Assembly: GCA_017620345.1 (NCBI GenBank)
Contig: JAFZQP010000104.1
Location: 1 to 37,756, forward strand
Source: Lachnospiraceae bacterium
GTDB taxonomy: Bacteria; Bacillota_A; Clostridia; Lachnospirales; Lachnospiraceae
Reading direction: 5' to 3'
DNA length: 37,756 nucleotides
Positions 16,704 to 24,941 of this stretch are shown in pieces. How positions within the stretch are numbered: position 1 is the first letter of the stretch; each line of letters starts with the position of its first letter. The notes under the pieces are model-generated. The model ran no database searches. It was not told the origin of the DNA and was given only the letters and a program-made list of their open reading frames with translations. The position numbers and the translations under genes are program-made.

Positions 16704-17771
16704 TCAAGAAGACCAGGTTCGCATATCGAGGTGCTGCATCGTTCCGGCCATTCCGTCTTCGTACAGGAATACTCCGCTTCTGCGGATCTGTGCTCTCGGA
16801 TCATTTGAAGACAGATCGTTAAGCGAAAAATCAGTCGATGCACTCCCCGTATAGAGTGCGCCGATATTCCTGTCCTTCAGCCTGACGAGTTCCTGACTGC
16901 CGTCTTCTTTAAGGATCGCTATTACAAGCCTGTCAAACACCTCGTCGGCCTCATCGATCCATCCGTTACCATCAAGATCATATGCTGCAAGATCAGCAAA
17001 TCCGTCCTGAGAAGATGTTCCGAACAGTTCGCTTCCGTCATTGATAATGCCATCTCCGTTTTGATCAAGTGCAAGATATCCGCATGAAGAAGAAAGCGCA
17101 CTGATCTCTTCCTCTTTCCCGTCACAATCGAGGTCAAAACGTATCCTGACATCGGACACGTCTGCGATCGGCGAATCGAGGTTGATCACAAGAGGATCCG
17201 TGAAGTTTGTAAGTTTTGTAACGTTACGTTCATAATATTGTGTAAAACTCCTGCTCATCGACAGCTCAAGATTAAAACTGATCTCTCTCCCGTCGGCAGT
17301 CTTCACACATCCTGCCGTGGTAAAGCTTGTATCTTCCGTTTCCGAATGGTAGTACTGATAACTCTCGGAAACAGCCGACACAACCTGACCCCCATCCGTC
17401 TGCCCGGCAAGTGATACTGCATCATCTGCATGAGATTTTGCTCCAAAGAGCATATAGAGCAGGAACTGTATACACTCCACTCTGATGCGGTTCATCGCAT
17501 CAAGACGCATTTTGTTTTCAAACATGTCACTTGTGGCAAATGCTTTCATCCTGTTAAAGATGTTGTCAAAATCATTCTTTGCGTTATCTGCCACTGCCGT
17601 CTCTTCCGACTCTTCGGATCCTAAAACTTCCTGTTCCGATCCGCTCTTTGTGCCCTCATCAGAAATACCGGGAAAAGCAAATATACTCCCTCCTGCATGA
17701 TAGCACGATCTGCTCACAGAAATATAAGTTCTGGCGGATTCCATTCCTATACTGCTGCTTGCTATTACCAA
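16704..17771 (-). CDS. Protein with three calcium-loop (EF-hand/VCBS-like) motifs, unknown function
   Basis: The 355-residue protein begins MVIASSSIGMESARTYISVS and has no signal peptide. A Ser/Glu-rich low-complexity stretch (about 37-62) and a helical stretch (about 63-112) precede a strand-rich part. Three acidic 12-residue loops of EF-hand geometry follow: DLDCDGKEEEIS (213-224), DQNGDGIINDGS (236-247) and DLDGNGWIDEAD (265-276). The LALDQNGDGIINDGSELFG pattern is common in large bacterial surface and haemolysin-type proteins, so calcium binding is likely. The start appears to be TTG at 17771, set by AGGAGG six bases upstream. The N-terminal SSSIGMES motif looks like a conserved lineage feature, but I cannot name the family. 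It is monocistronic, between a terminator and the relQ promoter. Confidence 0.75.
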   Translation of the reverse strand: MVIASSSIGMESARTYISVSRSCYHAGGSIFAFPGISDEGTKSGSEQEVLGSEESEETAVADNAKNDFDNIFNRMKAFATSDMFENKMRLDAMNRIRVECIQFLLYMLFGAKSHADDAVSLAGQTDGGQVVSAVSESYQYYHSETEDTSFTTAGCVKTADGREISFNLELSMSRSFTQYYERNVTKLTNFTDPLVINLDSPIADVSDVRIRFDLDCDGKEEEISALSSSCGYLALDQNGDGIINDGSELFGTSSQDGFADLAAYDLDGNGWIDEADEVFDRLVIAILKEDGSQELVRLKDRNIGALYTGSASTDFSLNDLSSNDPRAQIRRSGVFLYEDGMAGTMQHLDMRTWSS

Positions 17772-17813
17772 ATTATCCCTCCTTCATAAAATTTTCCACG
17801 CACATAAAGGTAC

Positions 17814-17848
17814 AAAAAAAGAACGGATTTCATTTAGAGAATCCGTTC
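17814..17848 (-). terminator. Intrinsic terminator after the hydratase operon
   Basis: On the minus strand a 9-base-pair stem (GAACGGATT 17821-17829 pairing with 17840-17848) with a 10-base loop is followed by seven T residues (17814-17820). It lies about 115 bases after the stop of the 88-residue gene; nothing else is seen in that gap. Confidence 0.88.
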
Positions 17849-17962
17849 CCTGCTGTTCCTCCATGCTGTCGTGATATTGCGTCCACCTGATCAGGACCGG
17901 TCATGCACAATACATGACTTCTACATGCTATATCGGAAAGACCGTTAAAAAATATAACCCCC

Positions 17963-18229
17963 TCAGTCCTCCTCGAGGACCGAGAATTCCAGATAATCGA
18001 AGGGTACCTCTTCAATGAAGCTGTCTGCATAAAAGCGCACTTTGGAATACTTCTTAAAGTCGGAAATATTCGAATCAAGCCATATGGGGCGTGGAATATC
18101 AAACCTGTAGCTGATATTCTCGATCGCCCCAAAGACTTTATGAGTACGCGTGTCATTGCTTTCGTCTTCGATCACAGTATCCGCCGTCATTCTGTTATCT
18201 TTAAATGTTCTAGCCCAGAATCTCATCAT
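17963..18229 (-). CDS. Small conserved protein coupled to the hydratase gene
   Basis: This 88-residue protein ([20 protein letters not shown] at its start) is acidic overall, with a mixed strand-helix pattern and no signal, membrane span or metal motif. It ends [10 protein letters not shown]. The start (ATG ATG at 18229/18226) lies inside the last codons of the hydratase gene, an overlap of about 20 bases, and there is no strong ribosome site, so translation is probably coupled. The hydratase terminator lies after it. I do not recognise the family and would only say it belongs to the same transcript. Confidence 0.7.
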   Translation of the reverse strand: MMRFWARTFKDNRMTADTVIEDESNDTRTHKVFGAIENISYRFDIPRPIWLDSNISDFKKYSKVRFYADSFIEEVPFDYLEFSVLEED

Positions 18230-20486
18230 TATCTGATGCGTAGTAATTGATGAGACAACCCTTAAGGATTATCAATATCTCATCATCGGTCAACGGTGCC
18301 ATGTGAAGCATAAACTTTGTCATTCCGCCGCTTCTCACAACATAGGCATCTATATCGGCATGTTTATCCTCTACAGCCTTCCTGATACTGGGAATGAAAA
18401 TATAATCAAGATTGTCAAACGGAAGCTCTCCTTCATCGATAAGGAAAGGCAGCATTCCCCAGTTGATCAGATTACTGCGATAGCGCTTTGTCGCATATTC
18501 ATTTGCGATATTGGCCCAGCCGCCCAGAACCTTCTGACAGCTTGCAGCCTGTTCCCTGGCAGATCCGTCACCGGGTTTGACTGCATATATCGTAGATCCG
18601 ATCCCTGTATTTGTATTATCCGTTCCCGGGAACTGATCCCTGACAGTGTTCATTATATCTTTTATCTCCGGAAGGACATTGCACGGTACTTCCCCCGACA
18701 GGCGGCACTGCTCCGCTGCCCTTACCTCCTTGGCGCGTCCGACATACTCGGGGTCTTTGCGCGACAGGGCAAATTCTGCCAGCCCCAGAGGATTGGATCT
18801 GTATGACGACGTTTCTCCCGACGGTATAAGCTCATCCGTCGTTGTAACGGGATCATGGATCACGGAAACAACCCTGAGTACGAGATTTTCCGGAAGGGCT
18901 TCCATTGATGGCCAGTCTTTGATGTTAGGTCCGAAATGTATCTCCTGATCCGGATCGGCTTTTCCTTTTGTATCAAATACTCTGTTGGCATAGATAGTGC
19001 TGTCGAAAGAATACCTGTATTTTTTCAGTGTATCTGCTTCGATCTGCTCAGTCGCACTTGTCAGGAATCCTCTGTTGGCAGCTGTTGCCGCAATAGACCT
19101 TGCATCCATAAGAGCAACCGATGATATCTGTCCGCTCTGAAGCTTGCTTCCCTCACGGTTCGGGAAGTTCCTTGTTGAATGTCTGATCGAAAACGCGTTA
19201 TTCGCCGGTGTATCCCCTGCCCCGAAACACGGTCCGCAAAATGCGGTCTTAAGTACCGTTCCGGTCTCAAGGAGCTTTGCAGCACATCCGTTTTTGATAA
19301 GTTCCATATATATCGGCATGGATGCAGGATATACGCTCAGTGTAAATTCATCAGCTCCGATATCCTTGCCTTCAAGGATATCCGCAACTGCGCATATGTT
19401 TTCAAATCCGCCTCCGGCACAGCCGGCAACGATCCCCTGCTGAACGTACAGTCTGTTATCCTTTATCTTGTCGGTCAGGTTGAGTCTGGCGGCGCCTCCG
19501 AGTGAGACTTCCGCTTTTTTCTCCACCTCATGAAGGATGTCCTTCAGATTTGCTTTGACTTCACTTATCTTATATGTATTGCTGGGATGGAAAGGCATTG
19601 CTATCATGGGCTCGATCTGCGACAGATCCACCTCTATCATCCCGTCATAATATGCTGTTTTTCCGGGCTCAAGCTTTACGTAATCTTCACTTCTTCCGTG
19701 GATCTCATAAAACTCCCTGATCCTGTCATCGGTCGTCCAGACAGATGACAGACAGGCCGTCTCCGTTGTCATCACATCAATCCCTATACGAAAATCAGCG
19801 CTCAGGTTTGCCACTCCGGGACCTACAAATTCCATCACCTTATTCTTTACATATCCCTTGTCGAAAACAGCCCCGATTATCGCAAGAGCTACATCCTGTG
19901 GGCCGACTCCCGGTGCAGGACTCCCCTTCATATAAACAGCCACCACCTCGGGACGATCGATATCGTAAGTCCGTCCGAGAAGCTGCTTAACAAGCTCAGG
20001 TCCGCCCTCTCCCATCGCCATCGTACCAAGGGCGCCGTATCTTGTATGTGAATCCGAACCAAGTATCATCTTTCCGCCCGCCGCGAGCATTTCCCTCGCA
20101 TACTGATGGATGACTGCCTGATGAGGAGGAACATATACTCCTCCGTATTTCTTGGCACACGTAAGTCCGAACATATGATCATCTTCATTGATCGTTCCGC
20201 CTACAGCACACAGGCTGTTATGGCAGTTGGTAAGTACATAAGGCATCGGAAATCTTTCCAGTCCGGATGCCCTTGCGGTCTGAATGATCCCGACGTAAGT
20301 AATGTCATGGGAAGTAAGCTTATCGAATCTGATCTTAAGCTTTTCCATATCATCTGCTGTATTATGCTCTTTCAGTATGCCATAGGCTATCGTATTCCTT
20401 GCCGCTTCCTCTGCAGTGATATCCGCCCCGGTCTCCACTTTGGTCCCATCGATCAGAAATACACCTTTATCATAAAGCTTTATCAT
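18210..20486 (-). CDS. Aconitase-family hydratase
   Basis: Members of this family use a [4Fe-4S] cluster to move a hydroxyl group between neighbouring carbons (citrate/isocitrate in aconitase). The 758-residue protein has SDSHT (144-148), GCAGGGFEN with Cys356, and [10 protein letters not shown] with Cys417 and Cys420, the C-x60-C-x2-C cluster spacing, followed by [14 protein letters not shown], the substrate-phosphate type arginine motif. The C-terminal swivel domain is present (about 590-750). The first part differs from textbook AcnA, for example [12 protein letters not shown], so the exact substrate may not be citrate. The start at 20486 follows GGAAGGGAAG; the reading from 20513 has no ribosome site. 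It is followed by the overlapping 88-residue gene. There is no citrate synthase or isocitrate dehydrogenase neighbour. Confidence 0.85.
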   Translation of the reverse strand: MIKLYDKGVFLIDGTKVETGADITAEEAARNTIAYGILKEHNTADDMEKLKIRFDKLTSHDITYVGIIQTARASGLERFPMPYVLTNCHNSLCAVGGTINEDDHMFGLTCAKKYGGVYVPPHQAVIHQYAREMLAAGGKMILGSDSHTRYGALGTMAMGEGGPELVKQLLGRTYDIDRPEVVAVYMKGSPAPGVGPQDVALAIIGAVFDKGYVKNKVMEFVGPGVANLSADFRIGIDVMTTETACLSSVWTTDDRIREFYEIHGRSEDYVKLEPGKTAYYDGMIEVDLSQIEPMIAMPFHPSNTYKISEVKANLKDILHEVEKKAEVSLGGAARLNLTDKIKDNRLYVQQGIVAGCAGGGFENICAVADILEGKDIGADEFTLSVYPASMPIYMELIKNGCAAKLLETGTVLKTAFCGPCFGAGDTPANNAFSIRHSTRNFPNREGSKLQSGQISSVALMDARSIAATAANRGFLTSATEQIEADTLKKYRYSFDSTIYANRVFDTKGKADPDQEIHFGPNIKDWPSMEALPENLVLRVVSVIHDPVTTTDELIPSGETSSYRSNPLGLAEFALSRKDPEYVGRAKEVRAAEQCRLSGEVPCNVLPEIKDIMNTVRDQFPGTDNTNTGIGSTIYAVKPGDGSAREQAASCQKVLGGWANIANEYATKRYRSNLINWGMLPFLIDEGELPFDNLDYIFIPSIRKAVEDKHADIDAYVVRSGGMTKFMLHMAPLTDDEILIILKGCLINYYASDNDEILG

Positions 20487-20508
20487 TGTATTAACTTCCC
20501 TTCCGTTT

Positions 20509-20538
20509 ATCATAATCTTAAAGTTTGCGAAGAATCAA
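20509..20538 (-). promoter_or_regulatory. Probable promoter of the hydratase operon
   Basis: TTGATT (20533-20538) and TATGAT (20509-20514) are 18 bases apart on the minus strand. The -35 box begins at the T-tail of the terminator upstream, so the two signals are packed together. Confidence 0.55.
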
Positions 20539-20562
20539 AAGGGGACTATCACTAGTCCCCTT
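20535..20562 (-). terminator. Intrinsic terminator after the H1-like gene
   Basis: A perfect 10-base-pair stem (AAGGGGACTA 20539-20548, complement 20553-20562) with a 4-base loop is followed on the minus strand by TTTTGATT. The T-run is short, so some read-through into the hydratase gene is possible. Confidence 0.7.
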
Positions 20563-20591
20563 ACGATCATTTATTATTTACAGTGATACGA

Positions 20592-21206
20592 TCAAAACTC
20601 GAAATACATATCGAATGAATCGTTCTTATCGCCGTTGATCACGCTGTAAACCTTCTGCTCTGCAATGTTAAGATACAGATCGATAGTCTTGATCTCTGAT
20701 ACCTTCATGCCAAGATCATATTTTGCACGATCTTTTGCTGTCTTATAGTACTGCTTGAACAATGCCTCTGCAGAAACGTTCTTGTTGTCGCTAAGAGCAA
20801 ATACTGCACTTGTCTTAAGAACTGTCTTCTTTGCTGCTTTCTTCTTAGCAGGTGCCTTCTTAGCAGGTGCTGCCTTCTTAACAGGAGCTGCCTTCTTTGC
20901 AGGAGCTGCCTTCTTAGCAGGTGCTGCCTTCTTAGCGGGTGCTGCCTTCTTTGCAGGTGCTGCCTTCTTTGCGGGTGCTGCTGCTTTCTTTGCAGGTGCC
21001 TTCTTTGCAGGTGCTTTCTTTGCAGGTGCTTTCTTCGCAGGTGCCTTCTTTGCAGGTGCTGCTGCCTTCTTTGCGGGCTCAGCTGCCTTAGCAGGTGCTG
21101 CTGCCTTCTTCTCTGCTACAGCTGCCTTAAGCACTTCCTTTGCCTTTTCGGGCTCAGTAACAACCGTCTTCTTGACAGTTACTGTAGGTTTCTTGATGTC
21201 TGCCAT
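20592..21206 (-). CDS. Alanine/lysine/proline-rich, histone H1-like protein with a small C-terminal domain (DUF6465-like)
   Basis: The 204-residue protein has a short start, a strongly basic repeat region (about residues 33-127) built of KKAAPA and KKAPA units, and a folded C-terminal domain of about 75 residues (SAEALFKQYYKTAKDRAKYD to NDSFDMYFEF). The repeats resemble the tails of eukaryotic H1 and of bacterial H1-like DNA-binding proteins, so nucleoid association is the likely role. The tail domain matches my memory of DUF6465 in Lachnospiraceae (family name from recall, unchecked). An AAAGGAGA site precedes the ATG. It has its own strong promoter and terminator, suggesting high expression. 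The C-terminal domain has a strand-rich end and no catalytic motif. Confidence 0.85.
   Translation of the reverse strand: MADIKKPTVTVKKTVVTEPEKAKEVLKAAVAEKKAAAPAKAAEPAKKAAAPAKKAPAKKAPAKKAPAKKAPAKKAAAPAKKAAPAKKAAPAKKAAPAKKAAPAKKAAPVKKAAPAKKAPAKKKAAKKTVLKTSAVFALSDNKNVSAEALFKQYYKTAKDRAKYDLGMKVSEIKTIDLYLNIAEQKVYSVINGDKNDSFDMYFEF
20826..21110 (-). repeat. In-gene tandem repeat coding KKAAPA / KKAPA units
   Basis: About 285 bases of imperfect 15- and 18-base tandem units inside the H1-like gene. Both unit lengths keep the frame, and third-position differences (GCA/GCG, AAG/AAA patterns) show the copies are not all recent. Unit number probably varies between strains. Confidence 0.9.
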
Positions 21207-21284
21207 GATAATGATTCTCCTTTCAAGCTCTCTTTATCATCAAAAACACTGTAAAATTAAGCAATTTTTTTATACGCAACAAAG

Positions 21285-21313
21285 AATATATCGCAATCAT
21301 GCGGTTTTGTCAA
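21285..21313 (-). promoter_or_regulatory. Strong promoter of the H1-like gene
   Basis: A perfect TTGACA (21308-21313) and TATATT (21285-21290) lie 17 bases apart on the minus strand, the best promoter in the window. The TGA inside TTGACA is the stop codon of the upstream transaldolase gene. Confidence 0.88.
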
Positions 21314-22029
21314 GCACGAATACTGTATCCAAGGCTTCTGCCGTCGTTTACGAACATCTGAACCGTTTCAAGTGACAGCTGCGCAAGGTCTTTTCCAAGG
21401 TTCGGAAGCTTGGCAAGAATGGCGTTTGTGACAGTGATTATATCGCATCCGCTCTCCTGTGCCTGGATGATATTGTATACTTCCCGGCAGCTTGCCCAGA
21501 GTATCAGAGTGCCGGGTTTCCCGGATGTTATCTCTTTTGCCTTCTTCATCATCGGAACCGCATCCACTCCCGTATCCATTATCCTGCCCGCAAATACCGA
21601 CACGATATTCTGTGTGCCTTCGGCAAAAGCATCAACCGTCTGTTCTATCTGCTCCATCGTAAGGATCGCAGTAACGTTAAGCCTAAGTCCTTCGGCAGAC
21701 AGTTTCCTGATAAGAGGAATACTCGATTCACCCTTTGAATTGGTTATCGGGATCTTAACATATACGTTCTTCCCCAGACCGCATATTATCCTTGCCTCTT
21801 CTTCCATTCCGTCAAAATCATCCGCGAACACTTCGAGCGAAAGCGGAAGATCCGGGATCTCTTTCACGCATTCTTTAGCGAATGTTACGTAGTCCTTGAC
21901 TCCTGCCTTCTTCATAAGTGTGGGATTAGTCGTAAAGCCCTTCACTATTCCCTTCCTGTATTCGGCCTTCATCCCCTCGATGTCAGCCCCATCAGCATAT
22001 ATTGTAATTGTAAGATCGCTTGCTTTCAT
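21310..22029 (-). CDS. Transaldolase-family enzyme
   Basis: Transaldolases move a dihydroxyacetone unit between sugar phosphates through a lysine Schiff base, interconverting sedoheptulose 7-phosphate plus glyceraldehyde 3-phosphate with fructose 6-phosphate plus erythrose 4-phosphate. The 239-residue protein is of the short class that also includes fructose-6-phosphate aldolases. Motifs include TTNPTLM (33-39), YVKIPITN with the Schiff-base lysine at about 92, and VSVFAGRIMDTG. GAGGAG precedes the ATG, 16 bases after gmhA. It ends the heptose operon, whose starting material is sedoheptulose 7-phosphate, so supply or drain of that pool is the obvious role. Aldolase rather than transaldolase activity is not excluded. 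Confidence 0.88.
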   Translation of the reverse strand: MKASDLTITIYADGADIEGMKAEYRKGIVKGFTTNPTLMKKAGVKDYVTFAKECVKEIPDLPLSLEVFADDFDGMEEEARIICGLGKNVYVKIPITNSKGESSIPLIRKLSAEGLRLNVTAILTMEQIEQTVDAFAEGTQNIVSVFAGRIMDTGVDAVPMMKKAKEITSGKPGTLILWASCREVYNIIQAQESGCDIITVTNAILAKLPNLGKDLAQLSLETVQMFVNDGRSLGYSIRA

Positions 22030-22045
22030 TATATCTCTCCTCTTT

Positions 22046-22603
22046 CTACAGTGCGTTTACCATCAAGTGCCATATCACTCCCTGCCATCCTTCCGCATGA
22101 GGTGTTATCCTCTCATCGCAGACAACCGGGATGAGTACGCAAGCATCGCTCACCTCTTTTGAATATCCGCCGCTTCTCGATACTATCGATATGACCTTTG
22201 CTCCGCGTTCTTTTGCAAGCTTGAGTGCATTAACGATATTAAGTGATGTGGTCTGGCTTCCTCCGCCGACCGAGAATACCATTACGGAATCCTTCCCGTT
22301 CAAATGGCTGCACTTCAGCCACTCCGTAAAAGTCGTTTCCCAGCCTTCGTCATTCGTCCTGGCCGTGAGTTCGGATACATTATCGGTGGGCGCATATGTC
22401 TCGATCCCTCCGATCTTTCGGAAATCATTGACTGCGTGCGATGCATTTGCCGCACTTCCTCCGACACCGAGGATAAAAAGCCTTCCCTCATTCTTCTTTG
22501 TTTCGCGAAGGATGTTTATACCCTTTTCGATCTCCTCCTGCGAAACGGTGTCTGCGATAGTCTTGGTCTCCTCCAGGTATCGCTTGATGTAATCTGCTGT
22601 CAT
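22046..22603 (-). CDS. gmhA: Sedoheptulose-7-phosphate isomerase (GmhA type, SIS domain)
   Basis: GmhA converts sedoheptulose 7-phosphate to D-glycero-D-manno-heptose 7-phosphate, the first step of nucleotide-heptose synthesis. The 185-residue protein is a single SIS domain with GVGGSAANASHAVNDFRKIG (about 47-66), a VFSVGGGSQTTSLN loop, a VISIVSRSGG strand and a C-terminal HAEGWQGVIWHLM helix carrying the expected histidine. Length fits GmhA. The start at 22603 follows AGGAGG eight bases upstream; a longer reading from 22633 would begin with TTG inside the ribosome site region. Its neighbours, hddC-gmhB and hddA, fix the substrate better than the SIS fold alone could. Confidence 0.9.
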   Translation of the reverse strand: MTADYIKRYLEETKTIADTVSQEEIEKGINILRETKKNEGRLFILGVGGSAANASHAVNDFRKIGGIETYAPTDNVSELTARTNDEGWETTFTEWLKCSHLNGKDSVMVFSVGGGSQTTSLNIVNALKLAKERGAKVISIVSRSGGYSKEVSDACVLIPVVCDERITPHAEGWQGVIWHLMVNAL

Positions 22604-22633
22604 AATTGTTTCCTCCTTTTCTCTTCGATTCAA

Positions 22634-23941
22634 TTAGACATTGTTTGACGCATCCGTAAGATCCTTTGCAATGTACGTCGGCATCACATCACCGAGTCTT
22701 TTGCAAAGATCACACTTCAGGTCGCCTATGAATATCGTTGACGTTCCAACGGTATTACCTGCAAGAATATCCGTACACGAATCTCCGATCATAAACGATC
22801 CGGACAGATCTATGTTATATTTCCTCATTGCTCTGTATATAAGGCCCGGCTCGGGCTTTCTGCAGTCACACTTCCTGATCAGGAACTTCTCTTTTGTCTG
22901 CGGGAGTTCTTTCGGATAATGCGGACACATGAACAGATCGTCTATATCTACACCTTCGTCTGACAGCCGGTCACACATGTAAGTATTGATATCATACAGT
23001 GTCGCAAGATCCGTCTTGCCTTTTGCGGCACCGGGCTGATTGGTTATGACGAATATATAATATCCCTTTTGTTTAAAAGTCCTAAGAGCATCCGAAACTC
23101 CCGGAAGGAATTCGAACTGATCCACCTTCATCGGACTGTCCAACTGCTCGATATCCTCATTCCAGACGATACTGTTTATCACTCCGTCCCTGTCAACAAA
23201 CACGGCCGGATGACTTTCGTAAAATCTGTGCTTTGCATATGCGGTAAACTCGGAAAGCGATGCGGGACTTCCAATCTCATAAAACCGCTTTGTCACTATC
23301 TGGGCAGTCATTTTACCCTTTACGGACAGATCATGCTGGATTGTCGCTATGTCAAACGCCTCGTCTTCGTCAAAAGCCTCAAATAAAGAGCGCTCATACA
23401 TGCACACGCCGTAATCTATGTAGTTCATCTCAGCGGTCGGATTATTCTTATCATACAATACCAGATCGTTTCCGTTCATGACCACGTTGCTCTTGTCAAA
23501 ACGGTTGTTGTTACGAAGTACAGTCATAAGAGCCCTGGCGCCCGCTGCCTTTCCTCTCTGATAGCGATACAGCGTTTCCGCATAATCGATATCCATAAAG
23601 GAATCTCCATACAAAAGGAGAAAATCATCCTCGAGAAGATCAAGTGCAGCCCTTACAGCCCCACCGGTTCCGAGAAGTTTTTCTCCGTCATAACTGTATT
23701 TTATGGAAATGCCCCTGCTGCTTCCGTCGCCGTAATACTCCTCGATCATGTCGGCCTTATATCCGATCAGGAATACGAATTTCTTAAATCCCCAGGCCGT
23801 AAGCAGATCAAGCTGATAATCGAAAAAAGGTTTACCACAGACTTCCACAAGTGATTTTGGACATTCTTTTGTATATTCTTTTAACCTGGTACCAAGGCCC
23901 CCCATAAGTACCACTACCTGCACGTTTGCGGAACTTATCAT
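22634..23941 (-). CDS. Fusion: heptose-1-phosphate guanylyltransferase (HddC) and heptose-1,7-bisphosphate phosphatase (GmhB)
   Basis: The 435-residue protein joins two pathway steps. Residues 1-235 are a sugar nucleotidyltransferase: VVLMGGLGTRLKEYTKECPKSL-type N-terminus (VVLMGGLGTRL at 10-20), GTGGAV (91-96) and YGDSF (111-115), as in HddC, which makes GDP-D-glycero-alpha-D-manno-heptose. Residues about 245-430 are a HAD phosphatase: FVDRDGVIN with Asp250 and Asp252, VITNQPG, the zinc loop Cys339-His341 / Cys358-Cys360 typical of GmhB, and MIGDSCTDILAGN. GmhB removes the 7-phosphate from heptose 1,7-bisphosphate. The fused enzyme thus performs the last two steps. Its ATG overlaps the hddA stop by four bases (ATGA). 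Guanylyl rather than another nucleotidyl donor is inferred from the hddA-type kinase next door. Confidence 0.88.
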   Translation of the reverse strand: MISSANVQVVVLMGGLGTRLKEYTKECPKSLVEVCGKPFFDYQLDLLTAWGFKKFVFLIGYKADMIEEYYGDGSSRGISIKYSYDGEKLLGTGGAVRAALDLLEDDFLLLYGDSFMDIDYAETLYRYQRGKAAGARALMTVLRNNNRFDKSNVVMNGNDLVLYDKNNPTAEMNYIDYGVCMYERSLFEAFDEDEAFDIATIQHDLSVKGKMTAQIVTKRFYEIGSPASLSEFTAYAKHRFYESHPAVFVDRDGVINSIVWNEDIEQLDSPMKVDQFEFLPGVSDALRTFKQKGYYIFVITNQPGAAKGKTDLATLYDINTYMCDRLSDEGVDIDDLFMCPHYPKELPQTKEKFLIRKCDCRKPEPGLIYRAMRKYNIDLSGSFMIGDSCTDILAGNTVGTSTIFIGDLKCDLCKRLGDVMPTYIAKDLTDASNNV

Positions 23942-24912
23942 AGGATCCTTGAGCCTTCCTTTTCAAACCTGAATCTTACTTCGCTCATACCGGTATCTCT
24001 GAGTGCATCACGAAGACGGACTTTATCCTTGGCATAGAACATGAGGAATCCGCCTCCTCCGGCTCCGATCATCTTTCCTCCCTGTGCTCCGTTTGCAAGG
24101 GCAAGCTCGTACCACTCATCGATCTGCGGATTGCTCATCCCGCCCGAACGCTTTTTCTTGTACTGCCAGTGAACGTTCATAATGTCTGCAAACGTATCAA
24201 GATCTCCTTTTTCAAGAGCGGTCTTGCTCTGATAACCGAGATCCTTGACAAAATCAAGGTTCTTCAGCATTTCCTCATTATGCTCTTTACTCTTGTCATT
24301 CTGTTCCTTCAGGATATTTCCCGCAGAACGCGAAAAGCCGGTAAAGTAAAGTATAAGATTATCTTCAAGATTATACAGAGCCTCCTCGGAGATCCTGAGC
24401 GGATCGACCCATACATATCCGTCCTTGTGGAAATTCATGCATGTAATTCCGCCGTAGCTTGCTATATACTGATCCTGTTTGCCGATCGGCTCTTTTAATC
24501 TGTTCATCTCGATCTCACAAGCTTCTTCAGCAAGTGTTCTCGTTGATACGATGTTTCCCTGCATCGTATGAAGTGCACGAAGGAGCGCTGTTGTAAAAGA
24601 ACTTGATGATCCAAGCCCTGTCCCGGCCGGGATATCAGCCATTGAGCATAACTCAAGACAGGGTTTATCCCAGTCAAGGAGTTTTAGTGTCTCACGGATT
24701 ATCGGATGCTGTATCTCATCGATCTCATTACATTTTTCGAATTTGGAATATTTGAGAAAATATCCTTTTTCAAATGTTTCATGAAGTGTTATATAGACAT
24801 ATTTGTCGATCGCGGCAGAAATGAGAAACCCTTCTCTTTCCTCATAATATGACGGAAGATCGGTTCCCCCTCCCCCAAGTGTGATCCTAAGCGGACTGCG
24901 TGCGATTATCAT
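23938..24912 (-). CDS. hddA: D-glycero-alpha-D-manno-heptose-7-phosphate kinase (HddA, GHMP kinase)
   Basis: HddA phosphorylates heptose 7-phosphate at C1 to the alpha-1,7-bisphosphate using ATP. The 324-residue protein is a GHMP kinase: SPLRITLGGGGTDLPSYY at the N-terminus, the nucleotide loop PAGTGLGSSSSFTTALL (about 93-109) and a C-terminal KMIGAGGGGFLMFY motif. LGGGGTDLP with EPIGKQDQYIASYGG is the pattern of HddA and the related fucokinase group. GGAGGAAATC lies before the ATG. It stands between the epimerase gene (29-base gap) and the hddC-gmhB fusion (4-base overlap). The alpha-specific kinase marks the GDP-heptose route rather than the beta/ADP-heptose route of HldE. Confidence 0.9.
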   Translation of the reverse strand: MIIARSPLRITLGGGGTDLPSYYEEREGFLISAAIDKYVYITLHETFEKGYFLKYSKFEKCNEIDEIQHPIIRETLKLLDWDKPCLELCSMADIPAGTGLGSSSSFTTALLRALHTMQGNIVSTRTLAEEACEIEMNRLKEPIGKQDQYIASYGGITCMNFHKDGYVWVDPLRISEEALYNLEDNLILYFTGFSRSAGNILKEQNDKSKEHNEEMLKNLDFVKDLGYQSKTALEKGDLDTFADIMNVHWQYKKKRSGGMSNPQIDEWYELALANGAQGGKMIGAGGGGFLMFYAKDKVRLRDALRDTGMSEVRFRFEKEGSRIL

Positions 24913-24941
24913 ATGATTTCCTCCTCCTCTTGCCCCGACGA

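Noticed and set aside
17849..17962. Possible extra gene between the 88-residue gene and its terminator
   Set aside because: Only a frame overlapping the 88-residue gene out of phase passes through; no start, ribosome site or family signal.
20755..21375. Long plus-strand frame rich in Ala, Gly and Phe
   Set aside because: It is the mirror of the KKAAPA repeats of the H1-like gene, and it has no ribosome site.
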